Assembly (NCBI GenBank): GCA_021732415.1
Contig: JAKFVC010000210.1
Location: 1-34,092, forward strand
DNA: 34,092 bases
From: Planctomycetaceae bacterium
GTDB lineage: Bacteria; Planctomycetota; Planctomycetia; Planctomycetales; Planctomycetaceae
Direction of reading: 5' to 3'
Positions 24,349 to 32,067 of this stretch are shown here, piece after piece. Made by a program: the position numbers and the translations under genes. Numbering within the stretch: the first letter of the stretch is position 1; every line of letters begins with the position of its first letter. Under the pieces are notes generated by a model that saw nothing but the letters and a program-made list of their open reading frames with translations, had not been told where the DNA came from and ran no database searches.

Positions 24349-25157
24349 TCGGCCACCTCGCCAGCAGCCTGTTTCAGTTGAATCGCCAGCATCTCACGAT
24401 AGAAATGCTCGACCTGCTCGTCGGTGTAGCTTGCTCGCAGAACATTGCGGGAATAACACCAGCTCCAGCCATCTTCACCTTCGGCTAAGTCCTGTATGCC
24501 GATTGCTGTGCCAGTTAGATGACACGCCATCAATCGATGCTTGCCATCGACCAGCAGTCCGTCGAACGAACGAAGGATGGGGTGGTACATACCGTGATTT
24601 TGAATCGACAGGACCAGACCGCCGAATTCCTGCTCAGTCATAAGGGGCATGGCCTCGCAGGCAGGATGAAGCCCGTTGAACTCCGGGTAGAGCGGCAGAA
24701 TCTGATTGATATCGGGAACAGCTCTCGGTGGTCGCATAGCAGCAGTGAGCGACGGCGCCAACCGGATCTTGACCTCATCTTTGAGTTTTGACACGGGCCA
24801 GTTATTGTTCATCGCCGCAACCAACAATTGCTGGCGTGTGGTCACATCTTCAATAGCCGCGGCCGCATGATGATGGGTCCAGGAGATGTGTAATCGATTA
24901 CACAAGGGGAACGCGCGAGCCACGCGGGCGTATTGCCGAGCGGTGTTCAGATTCAAGCCCCATCGCTCTGTAGCTATTGCGTACTTGTGACCAAACTTGG
25001 ATTCGAGGTGATTCAGAATGTCGCCGAAATGCCACTGCATGTTGTTGACGATTGTTCTGACATCGTCGCCAGCTTGTTCTAGTTGCTCCGCGGTGGCGTC
25101 TTCGGAGATGGTCAACCCAAGTTGTAAGACATTGACTGTTGAAAGCATCATGCTCAT
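24345..25157 (-). CDS. ParB/Srx-fold DNA-binding protein
   Basis: A 270-residue protein. The N-terminal ~130 residues are helical, with a possible HTH (ATERWGLNLNTARQYARVA). Residues ~165-225 form a ParB/sulfiredoxin-like core: HPACEAMPLMTEQEFGGLVL, SIQNHGMYHPIL, LLVDGKHRLMAC. The C-terminus is helical (YTDEQVEHFYREMLAIQLKQ). The order is reversed compared with chromosomal ParB, so it is not a standard partition protein. Coupling to the replication gene suggests a role in initiation or maintenance of the excised element. The ribosome-binding site is weak (AAAGG, 11 bases away). Confidence 0.8.
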   Translation of the reverse strand: MSMMLSTVNVLQLGLTISEDATAEQLEQAGDDVRTIVNNMQWHFGDILNHLESKFGHKYAIATERWGLNLNTARQYARVARAFPLCNRLHISWTHHHAAAAIEDVTTRQQLLVAAMNNNWPVSKLKDEVKIRLAPSLTAAMRPPRAVPDINQILPLYPEFNGLHPACEAMPLMTEQEFGGLVLSIQNHGMYHPILRSFDGLLVDGKHRLMACHLTGTAIGIQDLAEGEDGWSWCYSRNVLRASYTDEQVEHFYREMLAIQLKQAAGEVAE

Positions 25158-25214
25158 ACTGGAGGTGCCTTTGAATCTCGCCCGGAGTGACCTGCCAGTC
25201 GCCGGGCATTTTTA

Positions 25215-25490
25215 TTACTTGATCCATTCCCGGACTGGCTTCGTGCCAGAGCTTCGGGCTCGCCGAGTCGCAACCAGCTTTGGCGGAACGGCCATACGAG
25301 CAGCCTGAAACGCCTCGAATGATTCCGCGGAAATGCGCCAACGCGGTTTGCCGATGCGGGATGTTGCAGCGTTGAAAGCCATGAGTTCGCCGGACGCAAT
25401 CCAGGCGCTGATCTTGCTGTCCTTAACGAACAGCAACTCGGCCAGCTCGGGCACGCTATAGAATTGCTTGCGGGTGGCCATGTTAGGCAT
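25215..25490 (-). CDS. Small winged-helix DNA-binding protein (Xis/MerR-like)
   Basis: A 91-residue protein with an excisionase/MerR-type helix-turn-helix: FYSVPELAELLFVKDSKISA, WIASGELMAF and RWRISAESFEAFQ. This is the HTH_17/excisionase layout. A basic tail follows. It overlaps the previous gene by 8 bases, so the two are coupled. Excision control or transcription regulation of the element is expected. Confidence 0.85.
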   Translation of the reverse strand: MPNMATRKQFYSVPELAELLFVKDSKISAWIASGELMAFNAATSRIGKPRWRISAESFEAFQAARMAVPPKLVATRRARSSGTKPVREWIK

Positions 25491-25698
25491 GGGCCACCTC
25501 GCCGTAGCTAACCGGCCGACGGGCGCGCTCTTGCAGCGCGGTCAGTAATGCATCGGGGTCGAACAGGTATCGCTTGCCGCCTGCCGGAAGGCAAGGCACG
25601 CGACGTGCGTCGGCTTCGGCTTGCAACCACGCTGAAGTCACGCCACATCGCTTAGCGGCCCTCGCCGTGGTCAATAGAGGGGATTGCATTCGCATCAT
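25483..25698 (-). CDS. Second small Xis-like winged-helix protein
   Basis: A 71-residue protein: LLTTARAAKRCGVTSAWLQ, then EADARRVPCLPAGGKRYLFD and PDALLTALQERA. This is an excisionase-like HTH with the typical wing (GGKRYLFD). Three ATGs lie at the start. GGAG sits directly before the first and 9 bases before the one at 25689, so 25689 may be the true start. It heads the operon and lies just behind a perfect palindromic operator (25710-25731). Confidence 0.8.
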   Translation of the reverse strand: MMRMQSPLLTTARAAKRCGVTSAWLQAEADARRVPCLPAGGKRYLFDPDALLTALQERARRPVSYGEVAHA

Positions 25699-25709
25699 CT
25701 CCGGTCTTT

Positions 25710-25731
25710 GGTTGAGACAGGTATCTCAACC
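25710..25731. promoter_or_regulatory. Palindromic operator upstream of the Xis-like genes
   Basis: GGTTGAGA (25710-25717) and TCTCAACC (25724-25731) form a perfect 8-bp inverted repeat with a 6-base spacer. A third half-site-like ATTGAGAT lies at 25742-25749. The palindrome is 12-33 bases upstream of the first ATG. An operator for one of the element's HTH proteins is likely. A 5' mRNA hairpin is the alternative. Confidence 0.6.
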
Positions 25732-25833
25732 ATTAACGTTGATTGAGATGATGCGATTTTAAAAAGCGGTCGGCGCAGGACCGCCGCAGCAGTGGCGCAG
25801 TTGTGTCAAATCTTCGGCGCAGGGCAAAAATAG

Positions 25834-27294
25834 TTAAAAGATGTTGTTTGGATTACGAGCAACGCAATCCCAGTAGTCACCAGCTAGCCGATAATGTCCG
25901 TCTGTTTCCACGATCATCACTTTCCAAGCAGCGTGGCACCTGCTTGTTCCTTTGACCCCATTTCGAAACACGTTAGTAAATTTGGAGTCAGGAATTCCAG
26001 CGGCCTCCGTTATACTCTGTGGTGATCGTTCTGGTCTTTTGTGCTGCCAATTCTCCCAAAGCACCTTCACGCATGCCGCTTGATTCTGGGTGAATTTGTA
26101 AGGCACCGAGTTGAACACAACATAAGTGAACTCCGGGTTGTGGCTGTACTCGGCATCGCGCCGACGGCTTTGGCTCTCGGGTTGTTTTCGTGGTGGGCCA
26201 TTCTCGTCCGTCGAGTGGTTTATCTCCCCTTCACCATTCTGTTCGGCTTCAGTTTCCTTCAGCATTGCCGATCGCCGTTCAAGGTCTTCAAAAACTGGCT
26301 GTAGACTAAGTATCGCGCGCCGATACTCATATTGTTCACGCCTGGAAAGCCCCGCGAGAACTGCGAGCATCGAATCCGGCCAGTATGCGCACGACGCGGG
26401 CATCGGCAAACCTGGCTGAAATGTCAGAATTGCGGTGTGTTCGTGCATTCGTTGAATGTCGCCAGTTTGGCGGTGCAGAAAATGGGCAACCGCAGCTTGG
26501 ATGTACGAGCTACACGCATCCCAGCAAGAGCATGCGTGGTACGCATAGTATTTGGCATTGCTTGGCCAATAGCGAAAACCGTGGTGACCGCGGCCGGATT
26601 TCCAATTTCGAAAGAACTCAGCATCGCCGGCACTCAATGGCTTGAAGTCTGTTGCAATTCCCTCATCGACTTCCGTCGCCGCTATTAAAACCATCAGCGG
26701 CGTCATCACGCTCACAATTCCCGGGAAGCATCTCCATGTCCAAAGCGCATTACGAACCCACCGGAAATCATTCCGGACTTCGGCCGAACGGAAAAATTCC
26801 TCTTGGTTCGCATAGTCTTCAGCCTGGTAATTAAGTTGGGCATACGCGTCCGCGATCTTTGATATTCCTAGAAGATCAACGTCTTCCGATTGCTTAGCAT
26901 TAAGATTTCTAACCCACTGGTAATATACTTGGCATAGCATTCGGTGAATGTTCTTCGCGTTGCCTTTTGCGGACGTTAAGTCGGCATCTTTACTGCCAAC
27001 GTCGCTGGAGCTTTCGGCAATCGCTTTCTGCACCAATGCCATCGATCGAGTTATGGCTTCGACTGCCGTTGAAAAATCTTCGCTCAGTGTTCTAAGGACG
27101 TAGGCCTCTGCTGGCGAAATCTCAACCGCATCGATCAGGTCCTCCACTTTACTGTGGGAATCGATTCGGGCGAATCGTTCCTTGAATTGGATAATCGTGC
27201 CATCAAAAAATTCAAGGGGATCCATTCCGCAATCGTCGTACTCTTGGTACCAAGCTTGATCGGGCGTGGGTTCAGCGTTGTAGTTCGTGCTCAT
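25834..27294 (-). CDS. Unknown 486-aa protein with possible C-terminal winged helix
   Basis: The first ~360 residues are helical and rich in Trp, Tyr and His (QVYYQWVRNLNAKQSEDVDL, WPSNAKYYAYHACSCWDACS) with no family recognised. A charged, low-complexity linker follows (TEAEQNGEGEINHSTDENGP, QSRRRDAEYSHN). The last ~90 residues (FTYVVFNSVPYKFTQNQAAC, VLWENWQ, FTNVFRNGVK) look like a small winged-helix DNA-binding domain of a type I recall from planctomycete proteins. It lies between the integrase and the Xis-like genes on the same strand. A regulator of the element is a reasonable guess, no more. Confidence 0.72.
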   Translation of the reverse strand: MSTNYNAEPTPDQAWYQEYDDCGMDPLEFFDGTIIQFKERFARIDSHSKVEDLIDAVEISPAEAYVLRTLSEDFSTAVEAITRSMALVQKAIAESSSDVGSKDADLTSAKGNAKNIHRMLCQVYYQWVRNLNAKQSEDVDLLGISKIADAYAQLNYQAEDYANQEEFFRSAEVRNDFRWVRNALWTWRCFPGIVSVMTPLMVLIAATEVDEGIATDFKPLSAGDAEFFRNWKSGRGHHGFRYWPSNAKYYAYHACSCWDACSSYIQAAVAHFLHRQTGDIQRMHEHTAILTFQPGLPMPASCAYWPDSMLAVLAGLSRREQYEYRRAILSLQPVFEDLERRSAMLKETEAEQNGEGEINHSTDENGPPRKQPESQSRRRDAEYSHNPEFTYVVFNSVPYKFTQNQAACVKVLWENWQHKRPERSPQSITEAAGIPDSKFTNVFRNGVKGTSRCHAAWKVMIVETDGHYRLAGDYWDCVARNPNNIF

Positions 27295-27444
27295 TTCAAA
27301 CTCCTGTCAGTGAAGAAACGGGTCGGACCAAAGCGGGCTCGGACAGGAAAGAGCGACCCCGCCGTGGTCCAGGTTTCAGCCGCCGGTGTAGCTACTCACG
27401 CGACAGCCCCGATGAACAGATTGTAAACTCCGGAACGCCGACTG

Positions 27445-28740
27445 TCAGGACGCAATCTTTTTCGATGCTGCTGATTTTCGCTTCAGCTTCGCGGCTTCCA
27501 GTTCCTTGGCTTTCACTCGCTCCGCTTCGGCAACCATCCATGCGGCCTCGGATCCTTCCGGCCACAACCATTTGCGAACGTGGTCCGTCACCCGCTTCAA
27601 GCGCTCATCGCCGATGAACTCCCGATATTCGGCGCTCATGTCGTCATCGTCGGGACTGTGCCCCATGATGTGATCAACCGCAACCTGGGCCTCGGTCTCA
27701 CCGCCGATCGTCTCGAACATGTGCCTGAGCGTGTAGAAGCCGGTGCCTGGGCGAGCTATCTTCAGCCGCCGAATCAACCGCGAGAACGTCAGGCCGATCG
27801 CGTCCAGATGGGTACCCTTGTCGGAGGTCCCGATAAACGTGTGGCCCTGCTGCGTGATGAATACGTTTGCCGCGGCCGTGGGGTCTTTCGCTCGCTTCCG
27901 TTTCTCCAGCACATCGCGCAGCGCGGCAACCGTTTCAGGCCAGAGTGGGCAGCGTCGGGCAATGCCGGTCTTCACTCGTGGGAAGATCAGCCAGCCCTTT
28001 TCGAAATCGATAGCGGTCTCGGGAAGAGCGGATACGTCGGTTTGACCCAGCGCGGCATTGATCCCCAGCAGCGTCATGGCTCGCATCTGGAGGCTGGCTG
28101 AAATGAGAATCGTGCGGATCTCGCTGGCTTCAAACACTCGCGGGCCCTTACCGTTCCGTTCGATCCGCCGGGACTTCTTCGAAGGGATCTCCAGCAACTT
28201 CCGCAGATCGCGTTCCGTGAACCCCTTCAACCATCTTTTGGACAGCGCGAAGTAGAACAGCGTCCGCAAGCGCCGCATGTGGTTCATGATCGTCACCAGC
28301 CCAGCCGGCTTGCCCGCTTCGGTCTGCGTGAAGTGGGTGCGGATCTTTTTGAACGTCTCGTCGTTCAGACTGCTCGTCGGTCGTGTCTTGCCCAAGAAGT
28401 CGCACAACCGCTGCGAGGTCCGGTTGTAGTCGAAGTGCGTACGGCTGGTGATCTCGCGCGATGTGACCTTGCCGGCCTTCTCTTCCAGGAAATGGTTGCA
28501 GAGTTCCTCCATCGAGACGGAGTCAGAATTGACCTTTTCCCGGGGGTTTCGGCCCGCTTGCCATTCGTTGACTTCTAGGAGATACTTCTCCAGTGCTGCA
28601 GCATGATCCTCAAGCGAACCAAAATAGACGACTCGCCCTCTGATCTTCTTGCACCACTGGTTGTTGCGACGATTCGCCGTCAACGGAAATTCCGGATACG
28701 GCTTTTCAGACTGTATGGAGGTGGCTTTTTTCGCTGGCAT
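27445..28740 (-). CDS. Tyrosine-family integrase of the element
   Basis: A 431-residue site-specific recombinase. The visible catalytic residues are Lys257 (FPRVKTG), Arg339 in YTLRH, His361 in IMGHS and Tyr372 in AEYRE. The N-terminal half holds an SAM-like core-binding domain (~75-170). The usual first catalytic Arg is not seen: the matching segment is INAALGQTDVSALP. Related planctomycete integrases, as I recall, have a similar GxTD segment, so this may be normal for the lineage. The start is 28740, with GGAG 9 bases upstream; extending to 28815 adds 25 unlikely residues. It sits beside the tRNA and reads away from it. Confidence 0.93.
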   Translation of the reverse strand: MPAKKATSIQSEKPYPEFPLTANRRNNQWCKKIRGRVVYFGSLEDHAAALEKYLLEVNEWQAGRNPREKVNSDSVSMEELCNHFLEEKAGKVTSREITSRTHFDYNRTSQRLCDFLGKTRPTSSLNDETFKKIRTHFTQTEAGKPAGLVTIMNHMRRLRTLFYFALSKRWLKGFTERDLRKLLEIPSKKSRRIERNGKGPRVFEASEIRTILISASLQMRAMTLLGINAALGQTDVSALPETAIDFEKGWLIFPRVKTGIARRCPLWPETVAALRDVLEKRKRAKDPTAAANVFITQQGHTFIGTSDKGTHLDAIGLTFSRLIRRLKIARPGTGFYTLRHMFETIGGETEAQVAVDHIMGHSPDDDDMSAEYREFIGDERLKRVTDHVRKWLWPEGSEAAWMVAEAERVKAKELEAAKLKRKSAASKKIAS

Positions 28741-28763
28741 GCTCGTGATCTCCGTTCTTACGT

Positions 28764-28783
28764 GGTTGTAGTAACGGTTGTAG
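28764..28783. promoter_or_regulatory. Candidate integrase arm-type sites, right end
   Basis: GGTTGTAG occurs at 28764-28771 and 28776-28783, as direct repeats with a 12-bp period, between the integrase start and the tRNA. The same word is found near the left end (12155-12194). It could bind the integrase and also repress its own promoter. Confidence 0.5.
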
Positions 28784-28838
28784 CACAGCAAAACAGCGAA
28801 TGCAACAAAACACACGAAACCTGATTAAAACCAATACT

Positions 28839-28881
28839 TGCTCCCGTAGCTCAGCTGGATAGAGCGGTGGTTTCCTAAACC
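28839..28881 (+). repeat. Right attachment repeat (5' half of the intact tRNA-Arg)
   Basis: Identical to 12029-12071 over 43 bp. The identity stops in the anticodon 3' stem, so crossover lies somewhere within the tRNA 5' half up to the anticodon. The 5' half and its upstream promoter are now supplied by the element side. Confidence 0.92.
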
Positions 28882-28913
28882 ACAGGTCGGCGGTTCGAAT
28901 CTGCCCGGGGGTA
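28840..28913 (+). tRNA. tRNA-Arg (anticodon CCU)
   Basis: A complete cloverleaf: acceptor GCTCCCG with CGGGGGT (two G-U pairs), D-stem GCTC/GAGC, anticodon stem GTGGT/ACCAC around the loop TTCCTAA (anticodon CCT), T-stem GGCGG/CTGCC around TTCGAAT, discriminator A at 28913. CCA is not encoded. The anticodon reads AGG. It serves as the integration target of the element on its left. Confidence 0.96.
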
Positions 28914-28948
28914 CTGATCGTTGTGTGCTGTTGATTCGGGAGGTTGCG

Positions 28949-29833
28949 ATGCCGCTCGCCAACAACCTGGAGTTTGTCACGCTGGCCGCCACCTTTCTCG
29001 CGGGCGGCGTTGCGGCGACTGTCTGGATCTCGCTGAATGACAACCGTCGCGAGCAGGCTGCTCGACACATTGCCCGCCTCAATGATCAGCTCACTTCGCT
29101 ATATGGTCCGCTGAGGTATTTTCTGACTCAAAATGACAAACTTGCGAAGTTGACTGAATGTCACCATCAGGCGCGCGCTCCAGAATTCGCCATTGGAAGC
29201 AGTGATGGTGGGCGGACGCCGATGTCGCCAGATGAAGCCTCCACGTCGGTCCTGGGCCTCAAGAATCAATACACCGAACGGATCGAGAGAAATAACGACA
29301 GAATGATACGGCTCATTGAGGATAAGTACTCAATGGCAGATCCCGAGGACCTGGAGCTCGTGCGGCAGTTTGCCATGGACCTGCTTCGCGCTCAGGCGGA
29401 AACGCGTGAGTCCGGGAGTGAAGTCCCGCGCTGGTTTCTCGAGAGCGATGAATTGATCGCCTCGTTTCGTTCTGTGTTTTCTGAGCAAATTCGGCGCAGT
29501 TGTGAAGCGAAGTCGGCCGAACTGAAGCGATTGCGGGAACAGCCCCATCAATGGGTTCCGCCGCAGACTACTTCCCCAAAGCCAAGTTCGCCTGGCCGCG
29601 AGGCCTTCGTCACCATCAGTCTGCTGATCCTGATCATTGCCGGATATCTGGCCTTCCGATGGTACTACGATCCTCAGCGCCGTGTGATGGATGTCAGGGT
29701 TCCCGCCGGCTCGTCGATCGAAATCATCGATATCTCGCCTCCTCAGCCGCCGCGCCAAATTGACCCACAAATGCGTGTCAGGCCCGTTCCAGCCGTCACG
29801 CTGCCACCTCAATCAGGTCCCAAGCCTGATTAG
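28949..29833 (+). CDS. Two-TM coiled-coil protein, function unknown
   Basis: A 294-residue protein with a membrane helix at residues ~8-28 (FVTLAATFLAGGVAATVWIS) and another at ~220-240 (VTISLLILIIAGYLAF). Between them is a ~190-residue helical, charged domain (REQAARHIARLNDQLTSLYG, ERIERNNDRMIRLIEDKYSM). The tail is Pro-rich. The start at 28949 is set by GGGAGG 5 bases upstream; the ATG at 28925 has no such site. It begins only 35 bases after the tRNA and may be co-transcribed with it. No family is recognised. Confidence 0.8.
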   Translation: MPLANNLEFVTLAATFLAGGVAATVWISLNDNRREQAARHIARLNDQLTSLYGPLRYFLTQNDKLAKLTECHHQARAPEFAIGSSDGGRTPMSPDEASTSVLGLKNQYTERIERNNDRMIRLIEDKYSMADPEDLELVRQFAMDLLRAQAETRESGSEVPRWFLESDELIASFRSVFSEQIRRSCEAKSAELKRLREQPHQWVPPQTTSPKPSSPGREAFVTISLLILIIAGYLAFRWYYDPQRRVMDVRVPAGSSIEIIDISPPQPPRQIDPQMRVRPVPAVTLPPQSGPKPD

Positions 29834-29882
29834 ACTCTCATCATGTGAGCCCGCACAAACGCAGAACTTCAACAACGAGCGA

Positions 29883-30203
29883 TCACTGAGCTGGCTCGTT
29901 ACCGGCGTTTGGTTCCGCGGTTGCGTCTTTCATTCTATGATCAAACACGAATGGGCCGAATGGTAGCAGCGAAGCCACAATCGCCGCCGCGATCCGCTTT
30001 GCCTGCCATTTGCCAAAATGTGCAACGCGCAAAACAGTGATAATATACAGTATGAATAAAACGCCATGAGTCCATCCGGCGTAAGTTACCCCCTCGTGAT
30101 ATACTCCCAAGCGTCTGAGGGGCATGGCAATGCCCAGCAAGACCAGGAATGAGATCCCTTCGGCAATCGCCACGATTCGGAATTGAGTCAGCGGGTTGGA
30201 CAT
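29883..30203 (-). CDS. DUF3817 family membrane protein
   Basis: A 106-residue protein matching the DUF3817 pattern: FRIVAIAEGISFLVLLGIAM, PLRRLG, then TYAGWTHGVLFILYIITVLR, and a third helix AAAIVASLLPFGPFVFD. Three membrane segments are expected. I start at 30203 (MSNPLTQF) with AGGAG about 13 bases upstream; the extension to 30332 has no family similarity. The function of the family is unknown. Confidence 0.88.
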   Translation of the reverse strand: MSNPLTQFRIVAIAEGISFLVLLGIAMPLRRLGVYHEGVTYAGWTHGVLFILYIITVLRVAHFGKWQAKRIAAAIVASLLPFGPFVFDHRMKDATAEPNAGNEPAQ

Positions 30204-30449
30204 CGGGCTCGGACTTCTCCTGTTGTCGATTCTCTCGTCACCGTGCTGGTGAATTACGTGGCTTCTCATGAGCGATGTCGCCACGTCTCTTGTGATGCGT
30301 TCAGATTCGTGGATCACGCACCCCTCGGTCAAGGGATAGCCTGTCGGTAAGTACCGCGTGCAGCATCCGCGACCGCGACGATCCCTCTTGCGGCATCACG
30401 TGCGAGACAGAATAATTCCGGCTGCACGGAAAGGATTTTTGATGGGAAA

Positions 30450-30488
30450 CCCCGGAACACGGACGCTAGCAGCGTCCGCCACGGGGGT
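30450..30488. repeat. Short palindrome upstream of ndh
   Basis: CGGACGCT (30460-30467) pairs with AGCGTCCG (30471-30478), and flanking CCCCG and CGGGG extend the structure. It ends about 35 bases before the NADH dehydrogenase start. It may be a dispersed palindrome or a regulatory hairpin in the leader. Confidence 0.6.
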
Positions 30489-30524
30489 GACCTCCGCACT
30501 TCGATAGGAAGCTGACTGAGTGCT

Positions 30525-31826
30525 ATGAAGCGTGTCTTAATTGTGGGCGGTGGATTTGTGGGATTGAACGCTGCCAAAGGCTTGGGAAACGTGCCCGACC
30601 TGGAGGTCACAGTCGTCGATCGGACCAATCATCATCTGTTCCAGCCGCTCCTCTATCAGGTCGCGATGGCGGGCCTCAGTCCGGCAGATATTGCGGCCCC
30701 CATCCGCAGTTTGTTGTCCCGGTATCGCAACATTCGGGTGCTGCAAGGCGAGGTGCTGTCCTTCGATCTCAATCGCAATGTGGCCGTGGCTGATTTTGGT
30801 GAATTGCCGTTCGATTACCTGATTACGGCGTGTGGGGCTCGGCATAGTTATTTTGGTCACGATGAATGGGAAGAGTTCGCTCCCGGACTGAAGAATCTCG
30901 AACAAGCAACAGAAATCCGCCGCCGCGTCCTGCTGGCCTACGAAGAAGCCGAACGCAGCACCGTCCCGGAGGATCGTAAGCGGCTACTCACATTTGTCGT
31001 AGTGGGAGGCGGGCCGACCGGCGTCGAACTGGCCGGGGCCATTGGCGAGATGAGCCGCTTCACGCTGGCTCGTGATTTCCGCAACATCGATGCCAAGCTG
31101 GCCCGCGTGATCATGCTGGAGGCCGGCCCGCGAATTCTCCCCATGTTTAGTGAACAGCTCGCGGCCCGGGCGACTCGCGACCTGGAGCACCTTGGAGTGC
31201 AAGTCTGGACCGGAAGCGCCGTGACCAAGATCGATGCCGACGGGGTTGATATCGGTCCCGAGCGGATTCGAGCCGCGACTGTCTTATGGGCGGCAGGGGT
31301 GAAGGCCTCGCCCCTGGGACAGGCTGCCGGATTGAACGTCGATCGGCAGGGACGCGTGATTGTCGAGCCAGACCTGAGTGTGAAGGGGCACCCCAACGTG
31401 TTCGTCGCTGGGGATCAGTCCTGCTTCACTCATCAAACGGGCAAACCGCTGCCGGGAACGGCGCCGGTGGCCATGCAACAGGGACAATACCTGGCGAAAA
31501 CCATTCGTCTCGATCTGTCGGGGAAACCTCGCAAACCGTTCCGTTTTACCGACAAGGGCCAGATGGCGACAATCGGCCGCAGCCGCGCGATCGTGGAAAT
31601 GGGCCGCCTGAAGTTTACCGGCTTTTTTGCCTGGCTGACGTGGCTGGTGGTCCACATCTATTTTCTAACCGGATTCAAGAATCGGCTGCTGGTCGTATTG
31701 CAGTGGGCATGGTCGTACCTCTCGTTCCATCGCGGAGCACGGTTGATCGTGACCAAAGAGTGGCGATTCAACCCGCCCGAAGCAACCAAGCCAGCGGCGA
31801 TCGAGGCTCCGCAGACACCGAAGTAA
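30525..31826 (+). CDS. ndh: Type II NADH:quinone oxidoreductase (NDH-2)
   Basis: A 433-residue FAD-dependent NADH dehydrogenase that passes electrons from NADH to quinone at the membrane without pumping protons. The FAD-binding GGGFVGL is at residues 8-14, followed by HHLFQPLLYQVA. The second Rossmann motif VVGGGPTGVELAG (~160) binds NADH. NVFVAGDQS (~290) contacts FAD, and APVAMQQGQYLAK follows. The C-terminus has an amphipathic/membrane segment (FFAWLTWLVVHIYFLTGFKN). The length is normal. It is a single gene followed by a long palindrome shared with the convergent gene. Confidence 0.95.
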   Translation: MKRVLIVGGGFVGLNAAKGLGNVPDLEVTVVDRTNHHLFQPLLYQVAMAGLSPADIAAPIRSLLSRYRNIRVLQGEVLSFDLNRNVAVADFGELPFDYLITACGARHSYFGHDEWEEFAPGLKNLEQATEIRRRVLLAYEEAERSTVPEDRKRLLTFVVVGGGPTGVELAGAIGEMSRFTLARDFRNIDAKLARVIMLEAGPRILPMFSEQLAARATRDLEHLGVQVWTGSAVTKIDADGVDIGPERIRAATVLWAAGVKASPLGQAAGLNVDRQGRVIVEPDLSVKGHPNVFVAGDQSCFTHQTGKPLPGTAPVAMQQGQYLAKTIRLDLSGKPRKPFRFTDKGQMATIGRSRAIVEMGRLKFTGFFAWLTWLVVHIYFLTGFKNRLLVVLQWAWSYLSFHRGARLIVTKEWRFNPPEATKPAAIEAPQTPK

Positions 31827-31850
31827 TTCTCCGACCCCGGATGGGGTCAC

Positions 31851-32017
31851 AGAGAGTAGCCGGTGGTTGAGCGGAGCGACACCACCGGTTTGGCGAATTC
31901 TATGAATTCGACCCTGGAGGGGTCGCAGAACCGTTGCTCTGCGACCCCTCCAGGGTCGAAATACGTCATTGATCTCTTTCCGGTGGTGTCGCTGCGCTCA
32001 ACCACCGGCTACTCTCT
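31851..32017. repeat. Nested long palindrome between convergent genes
   Basis: The outer arms, 31851-31888 and 31980-32017, pair with about one mismatch (GTAGCCGGTGGTTGAGCG core). The inner arms, 31907-31929 and 31938-31960, are a perfect 23-bp inverted repeat (CGACCCTGGAGGGGTCGCAG core) with an 8-base loop. It lies between ndh and the glycosidase-like gene and could terminate both. It has the same two-level design as 2262-2497 and 4460-4680. Confidence 0.9.
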
Positions 32018-32067
32018 TTAATCCCTCCGGGATAGATGCGAATACTTATCCACCTTCCCGTCGGTCT

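Larger units (their letters stand above)
12029..28881. mobile_element. 16.8 kb tRNA-integrated element, phage-satellite-like
   Basis: The element is bounded by a 43-bp direct repeat (12029-12071 and 28839-28881) made of the 5' half of tRNA-Arg. The distance between copies is 16,810 bp, which would be the circle size after excision. Inside, next to the tRNA, is a tyrosine integrase; then come Xis-like DNA-binding proteins, a ParB-fold protein, a PrimPol/DUF3987 replication protein, a P27-type small terminase, a prohead-protease homologue and a coiled-coil protein. No structural phage genes are recognised. This gene set and size resemble phage satellites. The left third carries genes unrelated to mobility. 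Confidence 0.88.

Noticed and set aside
24898-25399. Overlapping minus frames of 147 and 81 codons
   Set aside because: They are out-of-frame shadows of the ParB-fold gene and the HTH gene at 25215-25490.
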